Positions 23,301 to 31,484 of a stretch of DNA of 64,000 nucleotides are shown one piece after another (position 1 is the stretch's first letter; the number at the start of each line of letters is the position of its first letter). Under the pieces are notes generated by a model. That model made no database searches and was not told the origin of the DNA. It saw nothing but the letters and a program-made list of their open reading frames with translations. The position numbers and the translations under genes were made by a program. Source of the stretch: Faecalibacillus faecis (GTDB lineage: Bacteria; Bacillota_I; Bacilli_A; Erysipelotrichales; Coprobacillaceae). The DNA lies in the NCBI RefSeq assembly GCF_003024675.1, contig NZ_PYLP01000006.1, positions 48,981-112,980 of the forward strand, in the 5' to 3' direction.

Positions 23301-25966
23301 GAAAACGTGAAGCAGGAAATAAGTGGAAAAAATATAGCTTACAATATTCTAATGACAATAAAAATTGGACAACATACAAAACTTATCAAGGTGTTTCTAG
23401 CGGAAAAGATACAATAGATGAAAATTTCAATGGTTTAAAAGCACGTTATGTACGTTTAGTTAATGAAGAAGAAAAACCTGTATGGGTTATTTTCTCCGAA
23501 TTCTCTGTAAAACCTTATAATCCAGATGAAAATTTTGATAATACAAATGTTTATACAAATACGGATTATAAATTAGCTTCACAAAGTGAAGAAGCTCTTA
23601 CAGAATTAATTTATAATCAAGAAATTAGTTTAGAAAAAGGTCAATACGTTGGTGTTGATTTATTAAGAATTAAAGATTTAAGTACTTTCAATATTGATTA
23701 TGAAAATGGCGAAGGATTAACTTTACAAGTTTCTAAAAATGGTGTTGAATGGACAACAATTACTAATCAAGATGGTGAGCTTCCAGATGGAAGATATGTA
23801 AGATTGATAAATAAAACAGATCATGCAATCAAATTAACAATCAATCATTTTAAAGTGCATTCAAATGAAGTTACAGCTCCATATTTATATGAAACAACTA
23901 TGAATATTAATTCATCATGGGGTGTTGCAGAAGATACTAGAAATAATGGTGCTGCTTTTGATGGTAATATTGATACAACAACAGAATTCGGAGACTTCCC
24001 ACAAAAAGGACAATATATTATTTATGATTTAGGACAAGAAAGAATAATTTCTAAAATTCAAATGTATTGCCAAGATAGTGCGGTCAATTATATTAGGGAT
24101 GCTGATATTTTAGTATCGGATGATTTAAAAAATTGGACAAAAGTAGTAACTATTGGAGATGGTAATGAAAATACAAATGATGGAGACGTTAAATGCATTG
24201 ATTCAGATGCAGGTTATAAAGCCTCAAGTACTTATCCAAATAAAGTATATGTAGAAGGAACTGCAAACCAAGTTAAAGCACGTTATTTGAAAATTTTAAT
24301 GACAGCTTCAAATAATAAAAGAGCGGTTCTCTTCAATGAAATCGATATAAATGATGGAGAATATGTACCAGTAACAAATGATCCAGCATATACTTCTACA
24401 ACTGTAGAAGCAAAAGGATATATTCCACAATATTTATTTGATGGTGATTTATCAACAGCTTATAAACCAGGAACAAAAGAAGCAGGAAGTATTACATATA
24501 CATTATCAAGTAATCTAGATGTCAAGAAAATGCATATTATTCAAAAAGGTGAAATTTCAAATGCAAGAGTATCTGTTCTTGTTGATGATTTAGATGCAAA
24601 AACACGTACAACTCATAAAAAATGGGTTCAAGTAGGAACTTTGAGAAAATCACTTAATGAATTCTATATGCCAGATGGTAATATCTATGAATTAAAAATT
24701 GAATGGGATGAAAATCATATTCCAACAATTTCAGAAACCATTATGTTAAATGAAGATGAATATGTATCAACAGCAACAAAAGATTTACAAGATTATATTG
24801 ATACTTTAGATGTGAAAGAATCAAAATTTACAGCTAATTCATACAAAGAATTTAAAACAAAATTAAAACAAGCAAATAAAGTGTTAAATGAAAACTATGG
24901 TGAACTTGATTTGGTAGTTCAAGCCAAATCAGAATTAGAAATTGCTTATACAAGTTTAGTTAAACGTGGAGATATTCAAAGTGTTAAGGCTGAACTTGAT
25001 GCAATTGATCAATTAAAAGAAAATGATTATACGAGTGAAACTTGGGCAACATTACAACAACAAGTTCAAACAATAAATGATACACTTGCTAAGGGTGAAG
25101 CGAATATTACTGAAAAAGATGTAGAAGATATGGTTGAAGCTTTACAAAAAGCGAAAGCACAATTAGTTACAAAAGTCACAGTAAGCAAAGAAGTTTTAAA
25201 AAATTATATTGAATCAAATGAATTAGACAAATTAGATACAGATCAATATTTAACTTCAACAGTAAGCAGATATAAACAAGCATTAAAGAATGCACAAGCA
25301 TTACTTGCTCAAGAAGCTACTAAAGAACAATTGGATGAAGCATTAAAACAACTACAAAATGCAAGAGCACAATTAGTTTTAAAGGCAACAGATAATGAAA
25401 TCAATGTATTGAAGACTATAATGGCTCAATATCAAGAAAAAGATTATACAGCATCAACATGGAAAGAATTTGAAAAAGCATATAATGATATTAAAAAATC
25501 ATTAGAGAATGAAAACTCAAGTGATGACATTAATTTATTAACTGTTGCATTAGAAAAAGCTTCTCAAAAATTAGTTAAACGTGGAGATTTAAATGGAATT
25601 CATGATTTATTAGATAAAATCAAACAATTAGATAGTAAAAAATATACAGATGCATCTTATTCTAAATTATTAAATGCTGTAACAGAAATATCTAAGAAAT
25701 TAGAAAATTCTTCAGAAATGACACAAGAAGAAGCAGATGTTCTTGTAAATGAATTACAAAATGCAATAGATTCATTAGAAAAAGCACCAACAGTATCAAC
25801 TGATACAAAAAATGAACCTATTCAAAAACCACAAGTTATTACTACTAAAGAAACAAATAAAGTAAAAACAGGTGACCAAACATCAATTTGGACATTTATG
25901 ACAATTGCATTTATTTCAGTAATAGCCTATATTGTATTAAACAAAAAAACAAAAGAAAATAATTAA
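20321..25966 (+). CDS. wall-anchored GH84 beta-N-acetylglucosaminidase (hyaluronidase/O-GlcNAcase family)
   Basis: A 1881-residue surface enzyme. A signal peptide (1-31) is followed by a GH20b-like domain (about 35-170) and the GH84 barrel (about 175-470). The barrel starts SRGFIEGYYGNPWS and has the catalytic Asp pair D301-D302 in AILADDAGN. A helical region (to about 640) and several F5/8C/CBM32-type modules (about 650-1480, for example YVGVTYTKAIDIDKV and ARYVRLVNEEEKPVW) follow. Then come about five FIVAR repeats (1490-1835) and the sorting signal KVKTGD with a membrane helix and KK tail. It resembles the mu-toxin and NagJ of Clostridium perfringens and should cut terminal GlcNAc from mucin O-glycans or glycoproteins. 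AAGGAAGGAAG precedes the start. Confidence 0.94.
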   Translation: MKEKVKKIIAVVLTFLMSIGCVQSYPMVSALESDYEVYPNPHMMEYQDGSFDITSNVNIVYEDGIDEYTRDRLNEVLAIKKINATTSTEVKEDQTNILVGIKGSNQYVDQYAGEHYTVKTSNLFDQLDSYLLKVDNGKITVLGKDTDAAFYGLTSLYHIFKQLDGTNIRNFTMEDYANVASRGFIEGYYGNPWSTTDRIKLMEWGGYYKLNSYFYAPKDDPKHNSKWRELYTNEEIETKIKPLAEAGNKSKCRFVFALHPYMYDAIRYNSEENYQNDLKVLQAKFEQVIQAGVRQIAILADDAGNVGGENYTRTLTDMTAWLKEMQKTYPDLKLTLPFCTQEYMYNGQGYYRNFPENIQIVMTGGRVWGEVTNDFTTTFTNNVGRGPYMWINWPCTDNSKKHLIMGGYTTFLHPGVDPNKIQGIVLNPMQQSEPSKVAIFGNACYSWNIWQSEEEAQRCWNASFKYVDHNSALETKASAALRELSKHMINQNMDGRVTALQESVDLKDRLASFKEAISNGTTISDEQFEDLLNEFTILKNASATYRAQAGDTRVKDQIVYWLNCWDDTTDAAINYIKAIKAAQDGDANDKIWDLYAAGQAAFEKSKTYGFNYVDHLEYAEVGVQHIVPFIKTMDSYLGDIASTIVDPNKQVIKFITNRNDMPTGNTDYVFDNKVNTEIVYKTPNSISKGTYVGVTYTKAIDIDKVTFKLGTNANPNDTFSKAKVQYTTDGKKWVDLNDQEYTLPKDVVLTDLRLKSVRGIRMIATEDKSNTWLGVRDIVINAQEKDAGTLSTDKLTLKSGSLNDLLDDSEDTYAHFAESPYKGGEIKDYLPIDASITLTFNKEKTLRTIHFAQDAGNDKSTKYVIEYTTDGQNWTAIQEYNGDASVELDVTSQNIKAKAIRIRNLELHLQDSASGYWWKVKTFKMDDSGQINATFMYTDVWGIYQGTVANLTDDDDSTDVEFRTSGDITRKGDYIGWDLGKETAIGKIHAAIGGKREAGNKWKKYSLQYSNDNKNWTTYKTYQGVSSGKDTIDENFNGLKARYVRLVNEEEKPVWVIFSEFSVKPYNPDENFDNTNVYTNTDYKLASQSEEALTELIYNQEISLEKGQYVGVDLLRIKDLSTFNIDYENGEGLTLQVSKNGVEWTTITNQDGELPDGRYVRLINKTDHAIKLTINHFKVHSNEVTAPYLYETTMNINSSWGVAEDTRNNGAAFDGNIDTTTEFGDFPQKGQYIIYDLGQERIISKIQMYCQDSAVNYIRDADILVSDDLKNWTKVVTIGDGNENTNDGDVKCIDSDAGYKASSTYPNKVYVEGTANQVKARYLKILMTASNNKRAVLFNEIDINDGEYVPVTNDPAYTSTTVEAKGYIPQYLFDGDLSTAYKPGTKEAGSITYTLSSNLDVKKMHIIQKGEISNARVSVLVDDLDAKTRTTHKKWVQVGTLRKSLNEFYMPDGNIYELKIEWDENHIPTISETIMLNEDEYVSTATKDLQDYIDTLDVKESKFTANSYKEFKTKLKQANKVLNENYGELDLVVQAKSELEIAYTSLVKRGDIQSVKAELDAIDQLKENDYTSETWATLQQQVQTINDTLAKGEANITEKDVEDMVEALQKAKAQLVTKVTVSKEVLKNYIESNELDKLDTDQYLTSTVSRYKQALKNAQALLAQEATKEQLDEALKQLQNARAQLVLKATDNEINVLKTIMAQYQEKDYTASTWKEFEKAYNDIKKSLENENSSDDINLLTVALEKASQKLVKRGDLNGIHDLLDKIKQLDSKKYTDASYSKLLNAVTEISKKLENSSEMTQEEADVLVNELQNAIDSLEKAPTVSTDTKNEPIQKPQVITTKETNKVKTGDQTSIWTFMTIAFISVIAYIVLNKKTKENN

Positions 25967-25989
25967 ATAACTATTATAAAATAGTAGTA

Positions 25990-26036
25990 AAAAACCATGG
26001 GGAAATATGCAAAATAAGTACTCATGGTTTTATATT
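25990..26036 (+). terminator. terminator of the GH84 gene
   Basis: AAAACCATG (25991-25999) pairs with CATGGTTTT (26023-26031). The loop is long (23 nt) and only a short T-rich tail follows. Confidence 0.65.
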
Positions 26037-26091
26037 ATTTGAATAAAAATCAAAAAGGCAAGAATGTCTTAAATCAATTAATTATACTTTT

Positions 26092-26129
26092 ATGACATTT
26101 GTCATATTTACATAGATGACAAAAATCAT
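26092..26129 (+). promoter_or_regulatory. palindromic boxes before the sensor operon
   Basis: ATGACATTTGTCAT (26092-26105) is a perfect palindrome and ATGACAAAAATCAT (26116-26129) a related copy. TATACT at 26083-26088 may be the -10. Near-identical boxes stand upstream of the PTS operon at 30398-30453. They are probably binding sites of the response regulator encoded here. Confidence 0.65.
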
Positions 26130-26164
26130 TAAAATTAAATAAAGGGAGAATAGGAGGAAAACAC

Positions 26165-27118
26165 ATGTCTTTTTATAAAAATAAAGCTTTAAAAATAACA
26201 TGTATTGTAAGCCTTATTATGATTTGTTTTGTCTATCACCATTATTTAAACACTGATACTAAACAAATAAAATTTGGAGCAACTTATATGACAATGAATA
26301 ATACCTTCTATAAAGCTGTAAATAATGAAATAGAAAATGTTGTTAATAATCATGGGGATGTTTTATATACTAGAGATCCAGCTTTGGATCCTAAAAAACA
26401 AAATGAACAAATCAAAGACCTTGTTTCTTTAGGAATCGATGTTTTAATTATTAATCCTGTTGAATCTTCGAGTATTAATAAAACATTAAAAGAAGTCAAA
26501 AAAGCAGGAATTAAAATTATTGTAGTAGATGCTCCTATTAGTGATGATCAAATTGCAGATTGTACAGTTGTTTCAGATAATTATGATGCAGGAGTACAGT
26601 GTGCTAAAGATATGATGCAACGCTTTGATCATGCACGTATTGCTTTACTTGAACATTCTAAAGCCTTATCAGCGGTTGATCGTATCAACGGCTTTAAAGA
26701 TACAGTTGCTTTAAATGAGAATTATCAAATAGTAGGAAGTGAAGATTGTTTAGGACAAACGGAACTTGCTTTACCTGCTTTAAATAAAATTATTCAACAA
26801 GGAATTGATTTTGATGTTGTCTTTTGTTTGAATGATCCAACGGCTTTAGGAGCACTAGCTTCTATAAAAGAAAATGATTTAGGGCATGATGTTTTTATTT
26901 ATGGAGTTGATGGTTCACCAAATATAAAGAAATTGTTGGCAGAAACGAAAGCAATTGTGGGGACATCTTCACAATCACCTACTTCTTTAGGAAAAGAAAC
27001 AATCAAGGTGGCTTATAAGATGTTACACCATAAAAAGTATAAACGCTCAATTATTGTTCCAACAAAATTGATTACCAAAGAAAATATAGAAGAATATGAT
27101 ATAACGGGGTGGCAATAA
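26165..27118 (+). CDS. membrane-anchored periplasmic-binding-protein-like sugar sensor
   Basis: A 317-residue protein. One uncleaved N-terminal helix (about 9-27, no lipobox Cys) anchors a type I periplasmic-binding domain of the RbsB/Peripla_BP_4 kind (IKFGATYMTMNNTFYKAVNN, VLIINPVESSSINKTL, DVVFCLNDPTALGALASI). Relatives bind ribose, galactose or similar sugars. It overlaps the histidine kinase gene by one base and no ABC permease is nearby. It therefore most likely presents the sugar to the kinase rather than to a transporter, like YesM-linked or LytS-linked sensors. Confidence 0.85.
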   Translation: MSFYKNKALKITCIVSLIMICFVYHHYLNTDTKQIKFGATYMTMNNTFYKAVNNEIENVVNNHGDVLYTRDPALDPKKQNEQIKDLVSLGIDVLIINPVESSSINKTLKEVKKAGIKIIVVDAPISDDQIADCTVVSDNYDAGVQCAKDMMQRFDHARIALLEHSKALSAVDRINGFKDTVALNENYQIVGSEDCLGQTELALPALNKIIQQGIDFDVVFCLNDPTALGALASIKENDLGHDVFIYGVDGSPNIKKLLAETKAIVGTSSQSPTSLGKETIKVAYKMLHHKKYKRSIIVPTKLITKENIEEYDITGWQ

Positions 27119-28419
27119 TGAATCATCTTACAAAAGAATATGTTACAAAGTTAAAAGATTCATTATTGTTTATTAATGCGGTTGTTATTATCTATAATGC
27201 TTCTTTATTTTTACTTTCTACCAAATATATTTCAGTGCATTATTATGCACGTGATTTCTTAAATAAAGTATCTTATATTACTAGAACACCACAAAATATC
27301 TTTTTTGAATCGATTTTTCTTTTTATTATTATTGTTTTATTAATGAAATTAAGAGAAAAAGATAATTTAAAAATGGCGAATGGTCTTGTTTATATCGAAA
27401 TTATTCTTTCATTTTTATTAATTATTCGTTTAAATGGTTCTTATAATGGAATTTTACTCTTTGTTTTTGCTGATTTACTTTATAATATGAGAAATATTAA
27501 ACATATGGCCTTACTTTTACTAATGGCCTTTGGTTTATTATTGATTTCAGATTTTAATATTTTATCAAATATTATACATATGCCAAGTATTGAATCTTAT
27601 TTATCATTTTATCCAAATTCAAGTCGAACATTTATGTTATTTGCTAAAAATATTTTAGCTTCATTAAATGTTGTTGTTTTTATTCTTTATCTTATTTGCC
27701 AAGTTTTAGTTCAACAAGAAGAAACAAAGAAAATCAGTAAAGAACTTCAACTTGCTTCAAAAGTCAATGATGAATTAAAAACGTATTCTGCTTTATCTGA
27801 AAAAATGGCAGAAGATAAAGAAAGAAAAAGAATTTCAAGAGAGATACATGATACTTTAGGACATGCCTTAACAGGTATTTCGGCGGGAATTGATGCTTGT
27901 ATTACTTTGATTGATATTGATCCACAAAAGTCAAAAGAACAACTTTTGGTAATTAGTAATGTTGTTCGTGAAAGTATTAAAGATGTTCGACGTTCTTTAT
28001 ATAAGTTAAGACCGGGAGCACTTGATCAAAGAACTTTAAAAGATGGTTTGATTAAAATGATTGAAGAATTTCAAAGTGTTTCTCATTTAAATGTTGATTT
28101 GTATTATGAATGGGAAAATGTTGATTTTGAAAATACAAAAGAAGATATTATTTTTAGAATTATTCAAGAAACGATGACAAACGCTTTAAGACATGGACAT
28201 GCTTCTCATATTGAAATTCATCTTTTTGACGAAGAGGAAAAATATATGATTATTATGCAAGATAATGGAAGTGGCTGTAAGGAAATTCATTATGGATATG
28301 GCTTGAAACAAATGCATGAACGTGTTGCTATATTAAATGGAACGATACATTTTTATAGTGAAGAAGGATTTAGAACAGTTGTAGAAATACCAAAAATAGG
28401 AGGAAAAAAAGATGATTAA
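27118..28419 (+). CDS. sensor histidine kinase, HisKA_3 type
   Basis: A 433-residue kinase with six or seven membrane helices (about 14-200), a coiled linker, and the dimerisation/phosphorylation helix SREIHDTLGHALTGISAG with His244. The ATPase domain has an N box (ETMTNALRHGHA) and a G box (DNGSGCKEIHYGYGLKQ). This is the NarL-partner class of kinase. The ATG overlaps the stop of the sensor gene (TAATG) with GGGGTGG upstream. No extracellular sensing domain is present, which supports a role for the adjacent binding proteins in signal input. Confidence 0.92.
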   Translation: MNHLTKEYVTKLKDSLLFINAVVIIYNASLFLLSTKYISVHYYARDFLNKVSYITRTPQNIFFESIFLFIIIVLLMKLREKDNLKMANGLVYIEIILSFLLIIRLNGSYNGILLFVFADLLYNMRNIKHMALLLLMAFGLLLISDFNILSNIIHMPSIESYLSFYPNSSRTFMLFAKNILASLNVVVFILYLICQVLVQQEETKKISKELQLASKVNDELKTYSALSEKMAEDKERKRISREIHDTLGHALTGISAGIDACITLIDIDPQKSKEQLLVISNVVRESIKDVRRSLYKLRPGALDQRTLKDGLIKMIEEFQSVSHLNVDLYYEWENVDFENTKEDIIFRIIQETMTNALRHGHASHIEIHLFDEEEKYMIIMQDNGSGCKEIHYGYGLKQMHERVAILNGTIHFYSEEGFRTVVEIPKIGGKKDD

Positions 28420-29092
28420 AGTGATGATTGCAGATGATCAAGAACTTATTAGACAGTCTTTACAAATTGTTTTATCAACACATGAAGATTTGAAAGTCGT
28501 AGATGCTGTTGAAAACGGTTTTGCAGTTCTTGAGAGTATAAAAAAAGAAAGGCCAGATGTCATTTTAATGGATATTCGTATGCCAGAAATGGACGGTGTT
28601 TATTGTACAAAGACGGTCAAAGAAAAATATCCAGATATTAAAATCATTATTCTTACCACTTTTGATGATGATGAATTTGTCTTTAGTGCTTTAAAATATG
28701 GAGCAAGCGGTTATTTATTAAAAGGTGTCAGCATGGATGAACTTTATCATGCCATTTGTACAGTTTATAATGGTGGAGCGATGATCAATCCTGATATTGC
28801 GACAAAAGTATTTAAACTTTTTTCCAAGATGTCTATGAGTAATTATGCTATCCAAGTCGATGATTCTTTATCAAAAGATTTGACACAGGCTGAATTGAAA
28901 GTCATTCAACAAGTTGGTTTTGGTTTATCTAATAAAGAAATTGCTCAAAAACTTTATTTATCAGAAGGAACTGTGCGTAATTATGTTAGCATTGTTTTGT
29001 CAAAATTAGAATTACGTGATCGTACGCAACTTGCCATTTGGGCTGTTCAAACAGGGGTCACAATGCAAGAATTTGGTGACGATAATGACTAG
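28412..29092 (+). CDS. NarL/LuxR-family response regulator
   Basis: A 226-residue regulator. The receiver domain (1-120) has the acidic pocket D-D near the start (IADDQE), the phosphoacceptor Asp54 (VILMDIRMPEMDG) and Lys in GYLLKGVS. The LuxR-type DNA-binding domain (about 155-220) contains SNKEIAQKLYLSEGTVRNYV. It overlaps both neighbours by eight bases. The boxes at 26092 and 30398 are its probable targets, giving autoregulation and control of the mannose-type PTS. Confidence 0.93.
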   Translation: MIKVMIADDQELIRQSLQIVLSTHEDLKVVDAVENGFAVLESIKKERPDVILMDIRMPEMDGVYCTKTVKEKYPDIKIIILTTFDDDEFVFSALKYGASGYLLKGVSMDELYHAICTVYNGGAMINPDIATKVFKLFSKMSMSNYAIQVDDSLSKDLTQAELKVIQQVGFGLSNKEIAQKLYLSEGTVRNYVSIVLSKLELRDRTQLAIWAVQTGVTMQEFGDDND

Positions 29093-30371
29093 AATAAAAA
29101 AGGGTATTCTTACATTAGTAAGTCTTTCTTTAGTTCTTATTTATTGCTTGATCAATGATCCAAGTCGTGATATTACTCTTACTTTAGGACTTTATGTTGG
29201 AAGCAGTTGGGATGTGCCTAATGGGGAAAGTTATCAAGTTATTGATCAAGCAATCAAGAAATTTGAAAAGAAATACCCCAATGTTCATTTTGAATATAAA
29301 AGTGGAATTATAAAAGATGATTATTCTTCATGGCTTGCTAATGAAATTACCAAAGGAACAACACCTGATGTGTTTATGGTACTTCCTGATGATTTTAATA
29401 CGTTATCTTCTATTGGTATTTTAAAGAATTTAGATCGACTTATTAAAGAAGAACGAATAGATACTTCTCTTTTTTATCAAAGTGCTTTATTTGCTGGAAA
29501 TAATGGAAGTCAATATGCACTTCCTTATGAAATCAATCCAACAATTATGTGTATCAATCATGATTTACTTACCAAAGAAGGTATTGCTATTCCTTCAAGT
29601 AATTGGACCATTGATGATTTTTATAATATTAGTAATCAAGTTACAAAGGATACAAATAATGATGGTGTCATCGATCAATATGGCTATTATGGCTTTGATT
29701 GGCAAGATGTTCTTGATTGTTATGGGTTACAAGTTTTTAAAGAAGATAATTGTCATCTTGATAAAAAAGAAGTCAAAGAAGCGTTTTTATATTTGACAAA
29801 ACTTAAAGCTTTATCAAATGACTATCAAGTTTCATCAGAAGATTTTGATCAAGGGAAAGTTGCCTTTTGTCCTTTGACCTTTGCTCAATATCGTACCTAC
29901 CAACCTTATCCTTATCGTATTAGTAAATATACATCTTTTAAATGGAGCTGTATTTCAATGCCGGGGACAAAATCAAATACGATTACAACACATTTAGACA
30001 CTTCGTTAATAGGAATGTCTTCACAAACAAAGCATCAAGAAATAGCGTGGGAATTTTTAAAAATGTTGACGATGGATGGAGATATTCAACAATCCCTACT
30101 TGATAATTCGAAGGGAGCCTCTCCTTTAAAGAAGGTCATGTTATCAAAGAAAACAAAGGAAATCTTAGTAAAAGATACAGTCTCCTATGCTTCTTTAGAT
30201 TCAGATGTTTTAAATAGAATTTTAGAAAATACGTTAGTAGAACCAAAGTTTAAAGAGTATGAAAATATTCTAGAAAAAGCAGATTATTTGATTAATCAAA
30301 GTATTGATCAAGGAACAATTGATAATGATCTTAATAAGATACAAAAGAAATTAGAAAATGAATTGAAATAG
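29085..30371 (+). CDS. extracellular solute-binding protein family 1, membrane-anchored
   Basis: A 428-residue protein with one N-terminal membrane helix (about 7-22) ending LIYCLIND, a possible but poor lipobox. The domain is a type II sugar-binding fold (GTTPDVFMVLPDDFNTLSS, YALPYEINPTIMCINHDLL, EIAWEFLKMLTMDG). The start is the ATG at 29085, overlapping the regulator gene by eight bases. As the fourth gene of the sensor operon, without permeases, it is a second candidate ligand-binding partner of the kinase. Confidence 0.85.
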   Translation: MTRIKKGILTLVSLSLVLIYCLINDPSRDITLTLGLYVGSSWDVPNGESYQVIDQAIKKFEKKYPNVHFEYKSGIIKDDYSSWLANEITKGTTPDVFMVLPDDFNTLSSIGILKNLDRLIKEERIDTSLFYQSALFAGNNGSQYALPYEINPTIMCINHDLLTKEGIAIPSSNWTIDDFYNISNQVTKDTNNDGVIDQYGYYGFDWQDVLDCYGLQVFKEDNCHLDKKEVKEAFLYLTKLKALSNDYQVSSEDFDQGKVAFCPLTFAQYRTYQPYPYRISKYTSFKWSCISMPGTKSNTITTHLDTSLIGMSSQTKHQEIAWEFLKMLTMDGDIQQSLLDNSKGASPLKKVMLSKKTKEILVKDTVSYASLDSDVLNRILENTLVEPKFKEYENILEKADYLINQSIDQGTIDNDLNKIQKKLENELK

Positions 30372-30395
30372 ATAGCTTTTGGCTATCTTTTTTAT
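30371..30395 (+). terminator. terminator of the sensor operon
   Basis: GATAGC-tttt-(G)GCTATC, followed by TTTTTTATTT; the stem starts in the stop codon. Confidence 0.8.
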
Positions 30396-30397
30396 TT

Positions 30398-30505
30398 ATG
30401 ACAAATGTCATAGTAGGAATGATATTTGTCAATTTTTTTATGATTTTTGTCACTTAAAAGTCGTGATTGAAGACACGTTGCAAGTGCTTTCATATTTGGT
30501 ATTCT
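30398..30505 (+). promoter_or_regulatory. three phased palindromic boxes, cre-like site and promoter of the mannose-type PTS
   Basis: ATGACAAATGTCAT (30398), ATGATATTTGTCAA (30419) and ATGATTTTTGTCAC (30440) are exactly 21 bp apart, two turns of the helix. The promoter is TTGCAA (30478-30483), 16 bp, TATTCT (30500-30505). TGCAAGTGCTTTCA (30479-30492) is a cre-like site with one core mismatch, on top of the -35. Activation by the upstream response regulator and catabolite repression are inferred. Confidence 0.75.
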
Positions 30506-30527
30506 ATAGGTGCAAGGAGGGAAGAAC

Positions 30528-30950
30528 ATGAAATATTTAGTATTAGTAAGTCATGGTGAATTTGCAGCTGGTTTAAAAACATCATTAATGATGTTGGCAG
30601 GACAAAGGGATGATGTGATTGCTTCAGGTTTACCTGATGGAAAGACAGCAGATGAATTTGCGGAAATCTTTAAAGAAAGTGTTAAGGACATTCATGAAGA
30701 TGATGAAATTGTTTTATTAGCGGATATTGTAGGAGGATCACCACTTACAACTGCTTTAAATGTTTTAGCTGAAAAAGGTTTAATGGAAAAGACAACAACA
30801 ATTGGTGGGATGAATTTACCATTAGCCCTTACTTCAGTATTAATGAAAGATACTTTACAAGGGGATTCCTTTGTACAAGCTGTCTTAAGTGAAGCAACAA
30901 CAGCTTTACAAGAATTTAAAGTCGTAGAAGACGACGAAGATGATATTTAA
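30528..30950 (+). CDS. PTS mannose/fructose/sorbose-family IIA
   Basis: A 140-residue phosphocarrier. His9 in LVLVSHGEFAAGLKTSL accepts phosphate from HPr, and ADIVGGSPLTTALNVL is the conserved EIIA-Man segment. The ATG at 30528 follows AAGGAGGG; an upstream GTG is part of the ribosome site. It is the first gene of a IIA-IIB-IIC-IID operon whose promoter carries response-regulator boxes. The sugar is not defined by sequence, but mannose-family systems of this sort often carry hexosamines or mannose. Confidence 0.93.
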   Translation: MKYLVLVSHGEFAAGLKTSLMMLAGQRDDVIASGLPDGKTADEFAEIFKESVKDIHEDDEIVLLADIVGGSPLTTALNVLAEKGLMEKTTTIGGMNLPLALTSVLMKDTLQGDSFVQAVLSEATTALQEFKVVEDDEDDI

Positions 30951-30962
30951 GGAGGAAGAAAG

Positions 30963-31454
30963 ATGTCAGTATCATTTATTAGAATTGATGATCGTATGAT
31001 TCACGGTCAAACATGTACACGTTGGGCAAGAGAATACCCATGCGATGGTTTGGTGGCTGTAAACGATAAAGCAGCAAATAATTCAGTATTAAAAGCAGCT
31101 TACAAATCAGCCAGTGGAAAGAAAACATTTGTATGGACAATGGAAGCTTGGCAAAAGAAAAGTCAAAAGGTTTTAGATAGTCAAGATCAATATTTCTTAA
31201 TTACTAAAAATCCTATTGATATGAAAAAAATTCTTGTTGATCAAGGATTTGATTGTGGTATTAAAACAGTTATTGTTGGACCTTGTAATGATCGTGAAGG
31301 AGCAACAAAACTAGGAAACAATCAATCCATTACACAAGAAGAAGCCGAAGCTTTTGAAGCTTTAGCTAAAGCAGGTTATACAATCAAATTTGCTTTATTA
31401 CCAGATGTTTCAATTGGAACATGGGATGATTTTAAAGGAAAATTTGGTTTTTAA
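30963..31454 (+). CDS. PTS mannose/fructose/sorbose-family IIB
   Basis: A 163-residue soluble subunit that transfers phosphate from IIA to the sugar. The active His14 is in IRIDDRMIHGQ, the typical IIB-Man loop. The segment KFALLPDVSIGTWDDF ends the domain. Spacing of 12 bp to the IIA gene with AAGGAGGAAG shows one transcript. Confidence 0.93.
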   Translation: MSVSFIRIDDRMIHGQTCTRWAREYPCDGLVAVNDKAANNSVLKAAYKSASGKKTFVWTMEAWQKKSQKVLDSQDQYFLITKNPIDMKKILVDQGFDCGIKTVIVGPCNDREGATKLGNNQSITQEEAEAFEALAKAGYTIKFALLPDVSIGTWDDFKGKFGF

Positions 31455-31484
31455 CAAATATATAAATAAAGGGGAAGAAAAATT

